Assembly: GCF_900590755.1 (NCBI RefSeq)
Contig: NZ_UUOC01000047.1
Location: 163,042 to 227,041, forward strand
Reading direction: 5' to 3'
Length of the DNA stretch: 64,000 bases
Source of the DNA: Pseudomonas viridiflava
Lineage (GTDB): Bacteria > Pseudomonadota > Gammaproteobacteria > Pseudomonadales > Pseudomonadaceae
Of the stretch, positions 50,831 to 59,038 are shown in pieces. Each line of letters opens with the position of its first letter. The first letter of the stretch is position 1. The translations under genes were made by a program, and so were the position numbers. The notes under the pieces are model-generated. The model was not told where the DNA came from, made no database searches, and worked only from the letters and a program-made list of their open reading frames with translations.

Positions 50831-53440
50831 TCAGCGCTTGTCTTCGACCTTCCACGCTTTGCCATCGTAGAACGCTTTCCAGCCGGTCGGTTTGCCTTCG
50901 ACTTCGGTCTGTACATATTGCTCTTTGGTCTTGCGGCTGTAACGGATCACCGATGGGCGACCGTCCGGATCTTTCTGCGGTGCTTCACAGAGGAAATGGT
51001 ACTTCGGATCAATCTCGTCCTTGTGCGGGGCGATTTCCATGACCAAAGGAGCGCGGGTTTCGCGATTCTTCGGAAACTGACTCGCAGCCAGGAACAGACC
51101 GGAGGCACCATCACGCAGGATGTAGGTGTCGTCGACCTTGTCGCACTTCAGCTCCGGCATTTTCACCGGGTCCATTTTCGGCGGTGCCGCATCACCGCTT
51201 TTCAGCAGTTTGCGGGTGTTCTTGCAGTCCGGGTTGGTGCAACCAAAGAACTTGCCGAACCGGCCCGTCTTGAGCTGCATCTCGCTGCCGCACTTGTCGC
51301 ACTCCAGGCTCGGACCTTCATAGCCCTTGATGCGATAGGTGCCCTCTTCGACTTCAAAGCCTACGCAATCCGGGTTGTTACCGCAGATGTGCAGCTTGCG
51401 CTTCTCGTCCAGCAGGTAGGCGTCCATCGCCGTGCTGCAGATATGGCAACGATGCTTGCCGCGCAGAACACGTGATTCGGACTCGCCCTCGTCGTCTTCG
51501 GCGATTTCGTCACCCGGTGTCAGGTTGACGGTGGCCTTGCAGCGCTCTTTAGGTGGCAGACTGTAGCCCGAGCAACCCAGGAACACGCCGGTGGACGCCG
51601 TACGAATCTGCATCGGACGACCGCACACTTTGCACGGGATGTCAGTCATCACCGGCTCGTTGGAGCGCATGCCACTGTCCGGTGCTTCGGCTACTTCCAG
51701 TTTCTTGCGGAAATCACCATAGAACTCGTCCAGCACGTTCTTCCAGTCGCGCTCGCCCTGAGCCACGTCATCGAGGTTCTCTTCCATGCCGGCAGTGAAG
51801 CCGTAGTCCATCAGATTGGAAAAGCTCTCGGACAAACGCTCGGTAACAATGTCGCCCATTTTTTCCGAATAGAAACGGCGGTTGTGCAGCGCGACGTATC
51901 CACGATCCTGAATGGTCGAGATGATCGCCGCGTAAGTCGAAGGACGACCGATGCCGCGTTTTTCCATCTCTTTAACCAGGCTCGCTTCCGAATAACGCGC
52001 AGGCGGCTTGGTGAAATGCTGGCTTGGATCAAGCTTGATCAGCTTCAGGTTGTCGCCCTGAGCCATATCAGGCAGAACGTCGTCATCGCCCGGCTTGGTC
52101 ATTTGCGGCAGAGCGCGAGTGTAACCGTCGAACTTCAGGATACGGCCCTTGGCGCGCAGCTCGAATGTACCGGCAGCCACACTGACAGTGGTCGACAGGT
52201 ATTGCGCAGGCGGCATCTGGCACGCCACGAACTGGCGCCAGATCAGCTCGTACAGGCGCTCAGCGTCGCGCTCCATGCCAGTCAGCTTGCTTGGATGGGT
52301 ATTCACGTCAGACGGACGAATCGCTTCGTGAGCCTCTTGTGCGCCTTCCTTGCTGCTGTAGACATTCGGCGACTCAGGCAGGTACTTCTTGCCGAACTCC
52401 GATTCGATGTAATCGCGCACCATGCTGACCGCATCTGCAGACAGGTTGGTGGAGTCGGTACGCATGTAAGTGATGTAGCCCGCTTCGTACAAGCGTTGGG
52501 CCATCATCATGGTTTTCTTCACGCCAAAGCCCAGGCGGTTGCTCGCGGCTTGTTGCAGGGTAGACGTGATGAAAGGCGCCGAAGGCTTGCTGCTGGTCGG
52601 CTTGTCTTCACGCTTGGCGATGCTGTAGCTGGAAGCCTTGAGCTTTTCCAGCGCGGCCATGGCCTGGGCTTCGTTCAGCGGCTTGAAGGCTTCGCCGTTT
52701 TCCCGAGCGACTTCGAAACGCACGTTGGCGCCCTTGGCAGTGCCCAGGTCAGCGTGGACTTCCCAGTATTCTTCAGGGTTGAAGGCACGGATTTCCCGCT
52801 CGCGCTCCACCACCAGCTTTACCGCAACAGACTGCACGCGACCGGCCGACAGGCCACGGGCGACTTTCTGCCAGAGCAGCGGCGAGACCATGTAACCCAC
52901 AACGCGGTCGAGGAAACGACGCGCCTGCTGTGCGTTGACACGATCGATGTCCAGCTCGCCCGGTTTGGAGAAGGCTTCCTGAATGGCTTTCTTGGTGATC
53001 TCGTTGAACACCACGCGCTTGTAGCGGCTGTCATCACCACCGATGGCTTCGCGCAGGTGCCAGGCAATGGCTTCCCCCTCGCGGTCCAAGTCCGTTGCGA
53101 GATAGATGGTGTCAGCATCCTTGGCGAGCCGACGCAGCTCTTCGATCACCTTCTCTTTGCCGGGAAGGATTTCGTATTTGGCTTTCCAGCCGTGATCCGG
53201 GTCGACACCCATGCGCGCCACCAGCTGCTTCTTCGCCTTTTCTTTCGGCGTAAGCACCGGGCCTTCGCCTACAGCGGCCTTGCCGCGCTTGACGGGTTCT
53301 TTGTTGGCACTAGCCGAACCGCTGGTGGGCAGGTCTCGGATATGGCCGATACTCGACTTCACCACGTACTGGTTGCCCAAATACTTGTTGATGGTCTTGG
53401 CCTTAGCCGGGGATTCCACGATGACCAGCGATTTGCCCAT
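50831..53440 (-). CDS. topA: DNA topoisomerase I
   Basis: An 869-aa type IA topoisomerase that relaxes negative supercoils. It has TOPRIM (about 3-150, VIVESPAKAKTI and TDLDREGEAIAWHL), an active-site Tyr in ITYMRTDSTNLS (about 335), the DxRP-like gate domains and three C-terminal zinc-finger repeats (CKVCGRPM, CHICSTAM, CDKCGSEMQLKTGRFGKFFGC) plus a basic tail. Monocistronic to judge from the terminator at 50776. Confidence 0.97.
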   Translation of the reverse strand: MGKSLVIVESPAKAKTINKYLGNQYVVKSSIGHIRDLPTSGSASANKEPVKRGKAAVGEGPVLTPKEKAKKQLVARMGVDPDHGWKAKYEILPGKEKVIEELRRLAKDADTIYLATDLDREGEAIAWHLREAIGGDDSRYKRVVFNEITKKAIQEAFSKPGELDIDRVNAQQARRFLDRVVGYMVSPLLWQKVARGLSAGRVQSVAVKLVVEREREIRAFNPEEYWEVHADLGTAKGANVRFEVARENGEAFKPLNEAQAMAALEKLKASSYSIAKREDKPTSSKPSAPFITSTLQQAASNRLGFGVKKTMMMAQRLYEAGYITYMRTDSTNLSADAVSMVRDYIESEFGKKYLPESPNVYSSKEGAQEAHEAIRPSDVNTHPSKLTGMERDAERLYELIWRQFVACQMPPAQYLSTTVSVAAGTFELRAKGRILKFDGYTRALPQMTKPGDDDVLPDMAQGDNLKLIKLDPSQHFTKPPARYSEASLVKEMEKRGIGRPSTYAAIISTIQDRGYVALHNRRFYSEKMGDIVTERLSESFSNLMDYGFTAGMEENLDDVAQGERDWKNVLDEFYGDFRKKLEVAEAPDSGMRSNEPVMTDIPCKVCGRPMQIRTASTGVFLGCSGYSLPPKERCKATVNLTPGDEIAEDDEGESESRVLRGKHRCHICSTAMDAYLLDEKRKLHICGNNPDCVGFEVEEGTYRIKGYEGPSLECDKCGSEMQLKTGRFGKFFGCTNPDCKNTRKLLKSGDAAPPKMDPVKMPELKCDKVDDTYILRDGASGLFLAASQFPKNRETRAPLVMEIAPHKDEIDPKYHFLCEAPQKDPDGRPSVIRYSRKTKEQYVQTEVEGKPTGWKAFYDGKAWKVEDKR

Positions 53441-53554
53441 GGATCAGAAAATTCCTGAATACTGAAAATGAAAGACGGTTGGAACCTGTCAAGGCCCCGC
53501 TATATATAGTGGCTGCAAGATGAGGTCAAGCACGGGTTTGCGATTGAACTCGTC

Positions 53555-53791
53555 TCACGGCCTGGAAAAGAGGCTCGGTTCAGCCTGAACCAAAGCAAAG
53601 CGCGGCACCTGCTCGCCGTCAACCTCGACGGACTCCAGAAACATGCTCAGCGGCCTGACCCAAAGGCCATAGTCGCCATACAGCGCCTGATAGAACACCA
53701 CTTCTTCCTCGGTCTCGGAGTGCCTGGCAACACTGAATACGCGGTACTCGGGGCCTTTGTAATGGCGGTAGAGCCCTGGCTGTAAATTCAT
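53555..53791 (-). CDS. DUF1653-family small protein
   Basis: A 78-aa protein of the DUF1653 beta-barrel type: LYRHYKGPEYRVFSVARHSETEEEVVFYQALYGDYGLWVRPLSMF is the family core. ATG at 53791 has GAGGA 8 nt upstream; the frame to 53971 lies in the fadA terminator and coding region. Function unknown. It sits between fadA and topA on the same strand. Confidence 0.88.
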   Translation of the reverse strand: MNLQPGLYRHYKGPEYRVFSVARHSETEEEVVFYQALYGDYGLWVRPLSMFLESVEVDGEQVPRFALVQAEPSLFSRP

Positions 53792-53852
53792 GTTGCTGTC
53801 CTCGCAGGAAACACTGGAAACATTTTTTAAAAAGGTTTTTGCAAAAATGCAA

Positions 53853-53876
53853 AAGCCGGGGCACCTGGCCCCGGCT
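53853..53876 (-). terminator. Terminator of fadBA
   Basis: AAGCCGGGG...CCCCGGCTT stem followed on the minus strand by a T-rich run; 19 bp after the fadA stop codon. Confidence 0.88.
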
Positions 53877-53894
53877 TGTATCAGTCTGAACGAA

Positions 53895-55070
53895 TCAGAC
53901 GCGTTCGAAGACAGTCGAGATACCCTGCCCCAAACCGATACACATGGTCGCAACACCGAGGTTGCCGCCATTTTGCTTCATGACATTGAGCAAAGTGCCG
54001 GAAATCCGCGCACCTGAACAACCGAATGGATGACCCAGAGCGATTGCGCCGCCGTTCAGGTTAACCTTCTCGTTCATCTTGTCGAGCACTTTCAAATCTT
54101 TCAGCACTGGCAAGGCCTGTGCAGCGAAAGCTTCGTTGAGCTCGAAGAAGTCGATATCGGAGATGCTCAGACCCGCGCGTTTCAAGGCTTTCTGGGTCGC
54201 CGGAACCGGACCATAACCCATAATCGCGGGATCCACACCCGCAACCGCCATGGAACGGATCACCGCCATTGGCTGGATACCCAGATCCTGAGCCCGCTGA
54301 GCGGACATGACAATCATGCACGAAGCACCGTCGGTGATTTGCGAAGATGTGCCGGCCGTCACAGTCCCGCCCTTGGGATTGAAGGCAGGCTTCAAGGCCG
54401 CGAGGCTTTCCAGGGTGGTTTCCGGGCGAATGGTTTCGTCGTAGTCGAAGACCTTGAGGAAGCCGTTCTCGTCATACCCTTGCATCGGGATGATTTCGTC
54501 CTTGAACTTGCCTTCCAGGGTCGCCTTGTGGGCCAACTGGTGCGAACGCACGCCGAACGCATCTTGCTGCTCACGGGTAATGCCGTGCATTTTGCCGAGC
54601 ATTTCCGCAGTCAGGCCCATCATGCCCGACGCCTTGGCGGCGTACAGGGACATGTGCGGGTTAGGATCGACGCCGTGCATCATGCCGACGTGGCCCATGT
54701 GCTCAACGCCGCCGATGACAAACACATCACCGTTGCCGGTCATGATTGCCTGCGCAGCGGTGTGCAATGCACTCATGGACGAACCACACAGGCGGCTCAC
54801 GGTTTGCGCAGCCGAAGTGTGCGGGATCTGGGTCAGCAACGACGCCATGCGCGCGATGTTCCAGCCCTGCTCCAGGGTCTGGTTGACGCAGCCCCAGATC
54901 ACATCTTCGACTTCGGCCGGATCGACCTTGTTGTTACGCTCCAGCAGCTTGCTGATCAGATGCGCCGACATGTCTTCAGCGCGGGTGTTGCGGTGCATGC
55001 CACCCTTGGAGCGGCCCATGGGTGTGCGACCGAAGTCGACAATCACCACATCTCTTGGATTCAAACTCAT
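53895..55070 (-). CDS. fadA: 3-ketoacyl-CoA thiolase FadA
   Basis: A 391-aa thiolase, the beta subunit of the fatty-acid oxidation complex. The nucleophile Cys is in VSRLCGSSMSALHTAA (about residue 91); GGAIALGHPFGCSGAR carries the catalytic His, and CIGLGQGIS the proton-donor Cys. It follows fadB by 34 bp and both form the trifunctional multienzyme that shortens acyl-CoAs. Confidence 0.97.
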   Translation of the reverse strand: MSLNPRDVVIVDFGRTPMGRSKGGMHRNTRAEDMSAHLISKLLERNNKVDPAEVEDVIWGCVNQTLEQGWNIARMASLLTQIPHTSAAQTVSRLCGSSMSALHTAAQAIMTGNGDVFVIGGVEHMGHVGMMHGVDPNPHMSLYAAKASGMMGLTAEMLGKMHGITREQQDAFGVRSHQLAHKATLEGKFKDEIIPMQGYDENGFLKVFDYDETIRPETTLESLAALKPAFNPKGGTVTAGTSSQITDGASCMIVMSAQRAQDLGIQPMAVIRSMAVAGVDPAIMGYGPVPATQKALKRAGLSISDIDFFELNEAFAAQALPVLKDLKVLDKMNEKVNLNGGAIALGHPFGCSGARISGTLLNVMKQNGGNLGVATMCIGLGQGISTVFERV

Positions 55071-55104
55071 ACATTCACTCCTGAAAGGCGCTTAACCGAA
55101 GCTC

Positions 55105-57252
55105 TCAACCGAAAAAGCTCTGACCATTTCTGGCCATTTCACGCAGCTTCGCGGTCGGGTGGTACAGAGCGCCCAAATCAGCATATTGATCGGCCAGGGC
55201 AACGAATTCAGCGACGCCAACGGAGTCGATGTAACGCAACGCACCGCCACGGAACGGAGGGAAACCGATGCCGTAGATCAAGCCCATATCGGCTTCAGCG
55301 GCAGTCTCGACGATGCCGTCTTCCAGGCAACGCACGGTCTCCAGACACAACGGGATCATCATCCAGTTGATAATGTCTTCGTCGGAAACTTCGCGCTGTT
55401 CGTAGATGACTGGCTTGAGGATTTCAAGCACGGCCGAGTCAGTAACCTTTTTCGGCTTGCCCTTCTTATCGGTCTCGTAGGCGTAGAAGCCCTTGCCGTT
55501 TTTTTGGCCCAGACGGTTAGCGTCGTAGAGCGCATCAATGGCTGAACGACGGTCGTCCTTCATCCGATCCGGGAAGCCTTCGGCCATGACGTCACGACCG
55601 TGGTGGCCAGTGTCGATACCGACCACGTCCATCAGGTACGCAGGGCCCATTGGCCAGCCGAATTTCTCCATCACCTTGTCGATGCGCACGAAATCCACAC
55701 CCGCGCTGACCAGTTTGGCGAAACCTCCGAAATACGGGAACAGTACGCGGTTGACCAGGAAGCCGGGGCAGTCGTTGACCACGATCGGGTTCTTGCCCAT
55801 TTTCTTGGCGTAGGCCACGGTGGTAGCGATGGCAACCTCACTGGACTTCTCGCCACGAATCACTTCAACCAGCGGCATCATGTGCACCGGGTTGAAGAAG
55901 TGCATGCCAACGAAGTTTTCCGGACGCTTGAGGGCCTTGGCCAGCAAGCTGATGGAAATGGTCGAGGTGTTGGAAGCCAGGATCGTGTCTTCGCCTACCT
56001 GAGCTTCGACCTCGGCCAATACCGCCTGCTTGACCTTCGGGTTCTCGACGACAGCTTCAACCACCAGGTCGACGTTGCCGAAATCGCCGTAAGACAAGGT
56101 CGGACGAATCGCATTCAGCGCTTCAGCCATCTTCGGAGCGGTCAGACGGCCTTTTTCGACACGGTTGCCCAGCAATTTCGAAGCTTCATTCAAGCCCAGT
56201 TGAATGGCGTCTTCGCGGATATCCTTCATCAGGATCGGCGTGCCTTTGACAGCCGACTGATAGGCAATGCCGCCGCCCATGATGCCAGCGCCCAATACCG
56301 CCGCCTGCTTCACGTCTTTAGCGACTTCGTCGTAAACCTTGGCTTTCTTTTTCAGTTCCTGATCGTTCAGGAACAGGCCGATCAGACTCTGTGCAGCAGA
56401 GGTCTTGGCCATTTTGACGAAACCGGCGGCTTCAATTTCCAGCGCCTTTTCGCGACCGAAGTTGGCCGCTTTCTGGATGGTCTTGATCGCTTCAACCGGA
56501 GCCGGATAGTTCGGGCCCGCTTGACCGGCCACAAAACCCTTGGCGGTTTCGAAAGCCATCATTTGTTCGATGGCGTTGAGCTTGAGCTTCTCCAGTTTCG
56601 GCTGACGCTTGGCCTTGTAATCGAACTCGCCGGAAATGACGCGTTTGATCAGGTCCAGAGCGGCTTCCTGAAGTTTTTCCGGAGCGACTACCGCATCGAC
56701 TGCGCCGACTTTCAAGGCGTCTTCGGCACGGTTTTCCTTACCGGAGGCGATCCATTCGATGGCATTGTCGGCACCGACGATACGCGGCAGACGAACAGTG
56801 CCACCAAAGCCAGGATAGAGGCCGAGTTTGACTTCGGGCAGGCCGATCTTGGCGCTGCTGGACATAACGCGGTAATCCGCAGCCAGGCACATTTCCAGAC
56901 CGCCACCCAGGGCGATACCGTTGATGGCCACTACAGTGGGCACGCCAAGGTCTTCGAAATCGCTGAAGATCCGGTTGGCTTCCAGATTGCCAGCAAGCAG
57001 TTCAGCCTCCGGCAACTTGAAGTTGTCGACGAACTCGGTGATATCAGCACCGACGATGAACACGTCTTTGCCGCTGGTGACAATCACACCCTTGATCGAA
57101 CCATCGGCTTTGATGGTATCCACGGCCTGGCGAAGGTCGTTGAGGGTGAGACGGTTGAACTTGTTGACGGACTCACCCTTGAGATCGAAATTCAATTCGA
57201 CGATGCCACTCTCAAGAGCCTTAACCGTGATGGCTTTACCTTCGTAAATCAT
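55105..57252 (-). CDS. fadB: Fatty-acid oxidation complex subunit alpha FadB
   Basis: A 715-aa multifunctional protein. The N-terminal enoyl-CoA hydratase/isomerase domain (1-190) has GGGLEMCLAADYRV; a linker follows; then 3-hydroxyacyl-CoA dehydrogenase with the NAD site VLGAGIMGGGIAYQSA (about 318-333) and FVGMHFFNPVHMMPLVEVI. ATG at 57252 has GGAG upstream and the expected MIYEGKAITV start; the frame upstream to 57402 is leader. PsrA control is known for the homologous operon. Confidence 0.97.
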   Translation of the reverse strand: MIYEGKAITVKALESGIVELNFDLKGESVNKFNRLTLNDLRQAVDTIKADGSIKGVIVTSGKDVFIVGADITEFVDNFKLPEAELLAGNLEANRIFSDFEDLGVPTVVAINGIALGGGLEMCLAADYRVMSSSAKIGLPEVKLGLYPGFGGTVRLPRIVGADNAIEWIASGKENRAEDALKVGAVDAVVAPEKLQEAALDLIKRVISGEFDYKAKRQPKLEKLKLNAIEQMMAFETAKGFVAGQAGPNYPAPVEAIKTIQKAANFGREKALEIEAAGFVKMAKTSAAQSLIGLFLNDQELKKKAKVYDEVAKDVKQAAVLGAGIMGGGIAYQSAVKGTPILMKDIREDAIQLGLNEASKLLGNRVEKGRLTAPKMAEALNAIRPTLSYGDFGNVDLVVEAVVENPKVKQAVLAEVEAQVGEDTILASNTSTISISLLAKALKRPENFVGMHFFNPVHMMPLVEVIRGEKSSEVAIATTVAYAKKMGKNPIVVNDCPGFLVNRVLFPYFGGFAKLVSAGVDFVRIDKVMEKFGWPMGPAYLMDVVGIDTGHHGRDVMAEGFPDRMKDDRRSAIDALYDANRLGQKNGKGFYAYETDKKGKPKKVTDSAVLEILKPVIYEQREVSDEDIINWMMIPLCLETVRCLEDGIVETAAEADMGLIYGIGFPPFRGGALRYIDSVGVAEFVALADQYADLGALYHPTAKLREMARNGQSFFG

Positions 57253-57586
57253 CAACTGATCTCCACGATATGGAAGCTGAACAATACACACCGGACGCTG
57301 GGGTCTGGCGAGACTACGACGTCCCCGTCGATGTAACGCCAAATCTTCAGGCACACCCGTCGATGCAGTAGCCGGGAACTGTAAGAACTGTCTTACGACC
57401 AAACGCTCAATTCATACGCCCGTTTGATTTGGGTACGCACACCTTCATCCAAATCCCGTGAATTGTCAATTCGACGAATCATCAATAAATCCGGGAAATC
57501 AGCTACTACGGTCACAGCAATATCACAGCAAATGGACCTCGCGTACCGGCGTGATCTGGCTCTATTCACTGCGTTTATGATGAAAG
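57253..57586. other. fadB leader and upstream region
   Basis: Gene-free. A weak PsrA-like half element CAAACGCTCAATTC lies at 57400-57413 (left half canonical, right half poor). A 78-codon minus frame (57393-57629) has no recognisable domain. Confidence 0.4.
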
Positions 57587-57821
57587 CAAGATGAAAGGTT
57601 GGGGAAGGTTTTGCACCGTTGGGGCTCATAACTGAAAATAATTCTTCGAAAGCGCGACAAAACGGAGCAAAAGGTCTACATTCAGCGCACTACAGCACGA
57701 GCCAGCCCCTTGGGGATCCTGTCAACTGCTCTAGCCAGCGACTTTCGGCATTGCACCGTCAAGCGCTACAGATTACGGCCTGCCTGGCCAACCCCGGCCC
57801 GATGTTGTTATCGGGCTTTTT
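57587..57821 (+). ncRNA. Candidate small RNA ending at an intrinsic terminator
   Basis: A good plus-strand terminator (57797-57821) has no protein gene upstream on that strand. A TATGAT -10-like element near 57576-57581 could start a transcript of about 235 nt across this gene-free stretch. I do not recognise the RNA family; the 72-codon frame inside (57619-57837) reads into the terminator and looks spurious. Tentative. Confidence 0.3.
57797..57821 (+). terminator. Rho-independent terminator on the plus strand
   Basis: GCCCGAT-GTTGTT-ATCGGGC followed by TTTTT. No plus-strand coding gene lies within 22 kb upstream except across fadBA/topA, so it must serve a non-coding transcript or antisense transcription into the next convergent gene. 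Confidence 0.8.
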
Positions 57822-57848
57822 AATGCCTGCGATTTGAGCACCCTCGCC

Positions 57849-58286
57849 TCAGGCCAGTGTCTTGAGCACCGTTGCAATACGCTGCAAAACTTCTGCTTCC
57901 CCTCGTTCGGCCCAATACAGGGCAATCATCTGCTGATCTGCCTCTACCTTGAAAACGTCAGCGGGCAAAGTGTTGAACTGCTCCAGCAACAGCACATCCT
58001 CACAGGGCTCGCGCCAGCGATTGAGCCACACGCCCGGCTCTGCCTGCCAGTACGCCCATGAAGTCGCTTGAGCGCTACGACGGGGGCGATGATATTGCGC
58101 GCAAGGGCTGGGTGGCTCTTTGGCCAGCCAGTGCGGCCATTCCTGCGGCGCCAATTGCATGGCCAGGCCGATACGCCGCGCCTCCAGGCGTAACGCCATT
58201 TTGCCACCTTGCTGGCGGGACGGCTTGAGCCAGACCAGAGGGCTCAACATCACACCAATGATTGACAGGATGATCCAGAACGTCAT
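57849..58286 (-). CDS. Hypothetical membrane-anchored protein
   Basis: A 145-aa protein with a single N-terminal membrane helix (MTFWIILSIIGVMLSPLVWL) and a basic loop with cytoplasmic-looking residues after it. The C-terminal part is Trp-rich (WPHWLAKEPP, SWAYWQAEPGVWLNRW), then helical. ATG at 58286 starts at the helix; the longer frame to 58352 has no supporting signal. I do not recognise a family. It is divergent from the universal stress gene. Confidence 0.7.
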   Translation of the reverse strand: MTFWIILSIIGVMLSPLVWLKPSRQQGGKMALRLEARRIGLAMQLAPQEWPHWLAKEPPSPCAQYHRPRRSAQATSWAYWQAEPGVWLNRWREPCEDVLLLEQFNTLPADVFKVEADQQMIALYWAERGEAEVLQRIATVLKTLA

Positions 58287-58395
58287 ATTGCTTGCTGCCT
58301 TTTTATCCGCATACCCGATTTGAAAACAATGGCCTGCCCAGATTGGCATCAAGAGGCCATACTAAATGCATCGCAACCCTACGGAGGACTTCCTC

Positions 58396-58836
58396 ATGAA
58401 GTATGAACATATCCTGGTCGCCGTTGACCTCACTGAAGAGTGCAGCCCTGTCCTTGCTCGCGGTCGCGAAGTGGCAGTGCGCAATGGCGCCAAGCTGTCC
58501 ATCGTTCACATCGTAGAGCCTATGGCCATGGCCTTTGGCGGCGATGTCCCATTGGATCTTTCCCAGCTGCAACAGCAGCAGTTCGATCAAGCCAAGGAAA
58601 AGCTCTCGACACTCAAGGCCCAGTTCCCTGAAGTGAACATTGGCGATGCCCACCTGGTTTATGGCCAGCCCCGTCAGGAAATTCATGAATTGGCTCAAAA
58701 ACAAGGCTGCGACCTGATCGTCGTCGGCAGCCACGGCCGTCATGGCCTGGCCTTGCTGCTGGGCTCTACCGCCAATGACGTGCTGCACGGCGCACCGTGT
58801 GATGTGCTTGCAGTGCGCCTTAAAAAGGCGGAGTGA
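58396..58836 (+). CDS. Universal stress protein (UspA family)
   Basis: A 146-aa single-domain Usp. ILVAVDLTEECSPVLARG is the nucleotide-binding N-terminus, and GSHGRHGLALLLGSTANDVLH contains the G-2x-G-9x-G[S/T] ATP-binding motif, so this is the ATP-binding type. GGAGG precedes the ATG at 58396. A REP doublet and terminator follow. Confidence 0.93.
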   Translation: MKYEHILVAVDLTEECSPVLARGREVAVRNGAKLSIVHIVEPMAMAFGGDVPLDLSQLQQQQFDQAKEKLSTLKAQFPEVNIGDAHLVYGQPRQEIHELAQKQGCDLIVVGSHGRHGLALLLGSTANDVLHGAPCDVLAVRLKKAE

Positions 58837-58855
58837 TCCACTGGAACGCTTTTAT

Positions 58856-58945
58856 CTGTAGGAGTGAGCTTGCTCGCGATGCGATTTGTCAGTAGATAAA
58901 TCACAGCCTGACGTGACGCTATCGCGAGCAAGCTCACTCCTACAG
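58856..58945. repeat. REP doublet (GTAGGAGTGAGCTTGCTCGCGAT family)
   Basis: CTGTAGGAGTGAGCTTGCTC and its inverted copy about 40 bp apart, between convergent genes. Same family as 32777-32868. Confidence 0.88.
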
Positions 58946-58993
58946 GATGTGTGATTTCAGAAACATCGGAACCACCCAGCCCAACGCCCCAAT

Positions 58994-59024
58994 AAAAAGC
59001 CCGGATCACTGATCCGGGCTTTTT
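58994..59024. terminator. Bidirectional terminator between uspA-like gene and uup
   Basis: AAAAAGCCCGGATCA/TGATCCGGGCTTTTT forms an almost perfect hairpin with A/T tracts on both sides. Confidence 0.9.
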
Positions 59025-59038
59025 AGTTACTGCGTGTA

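Noticed and set aside
51884..53458. 524-codon frame antisense to topA
   Set aside because: Fully antisense to a well-conserved topA and typical of high-GC shadow frames.
57393..57837. Two small frames (78 and 72 codons) upstream of fadB
   Set aside because: No recognisable domain or start signal; one reads through an intrinsic terminator.
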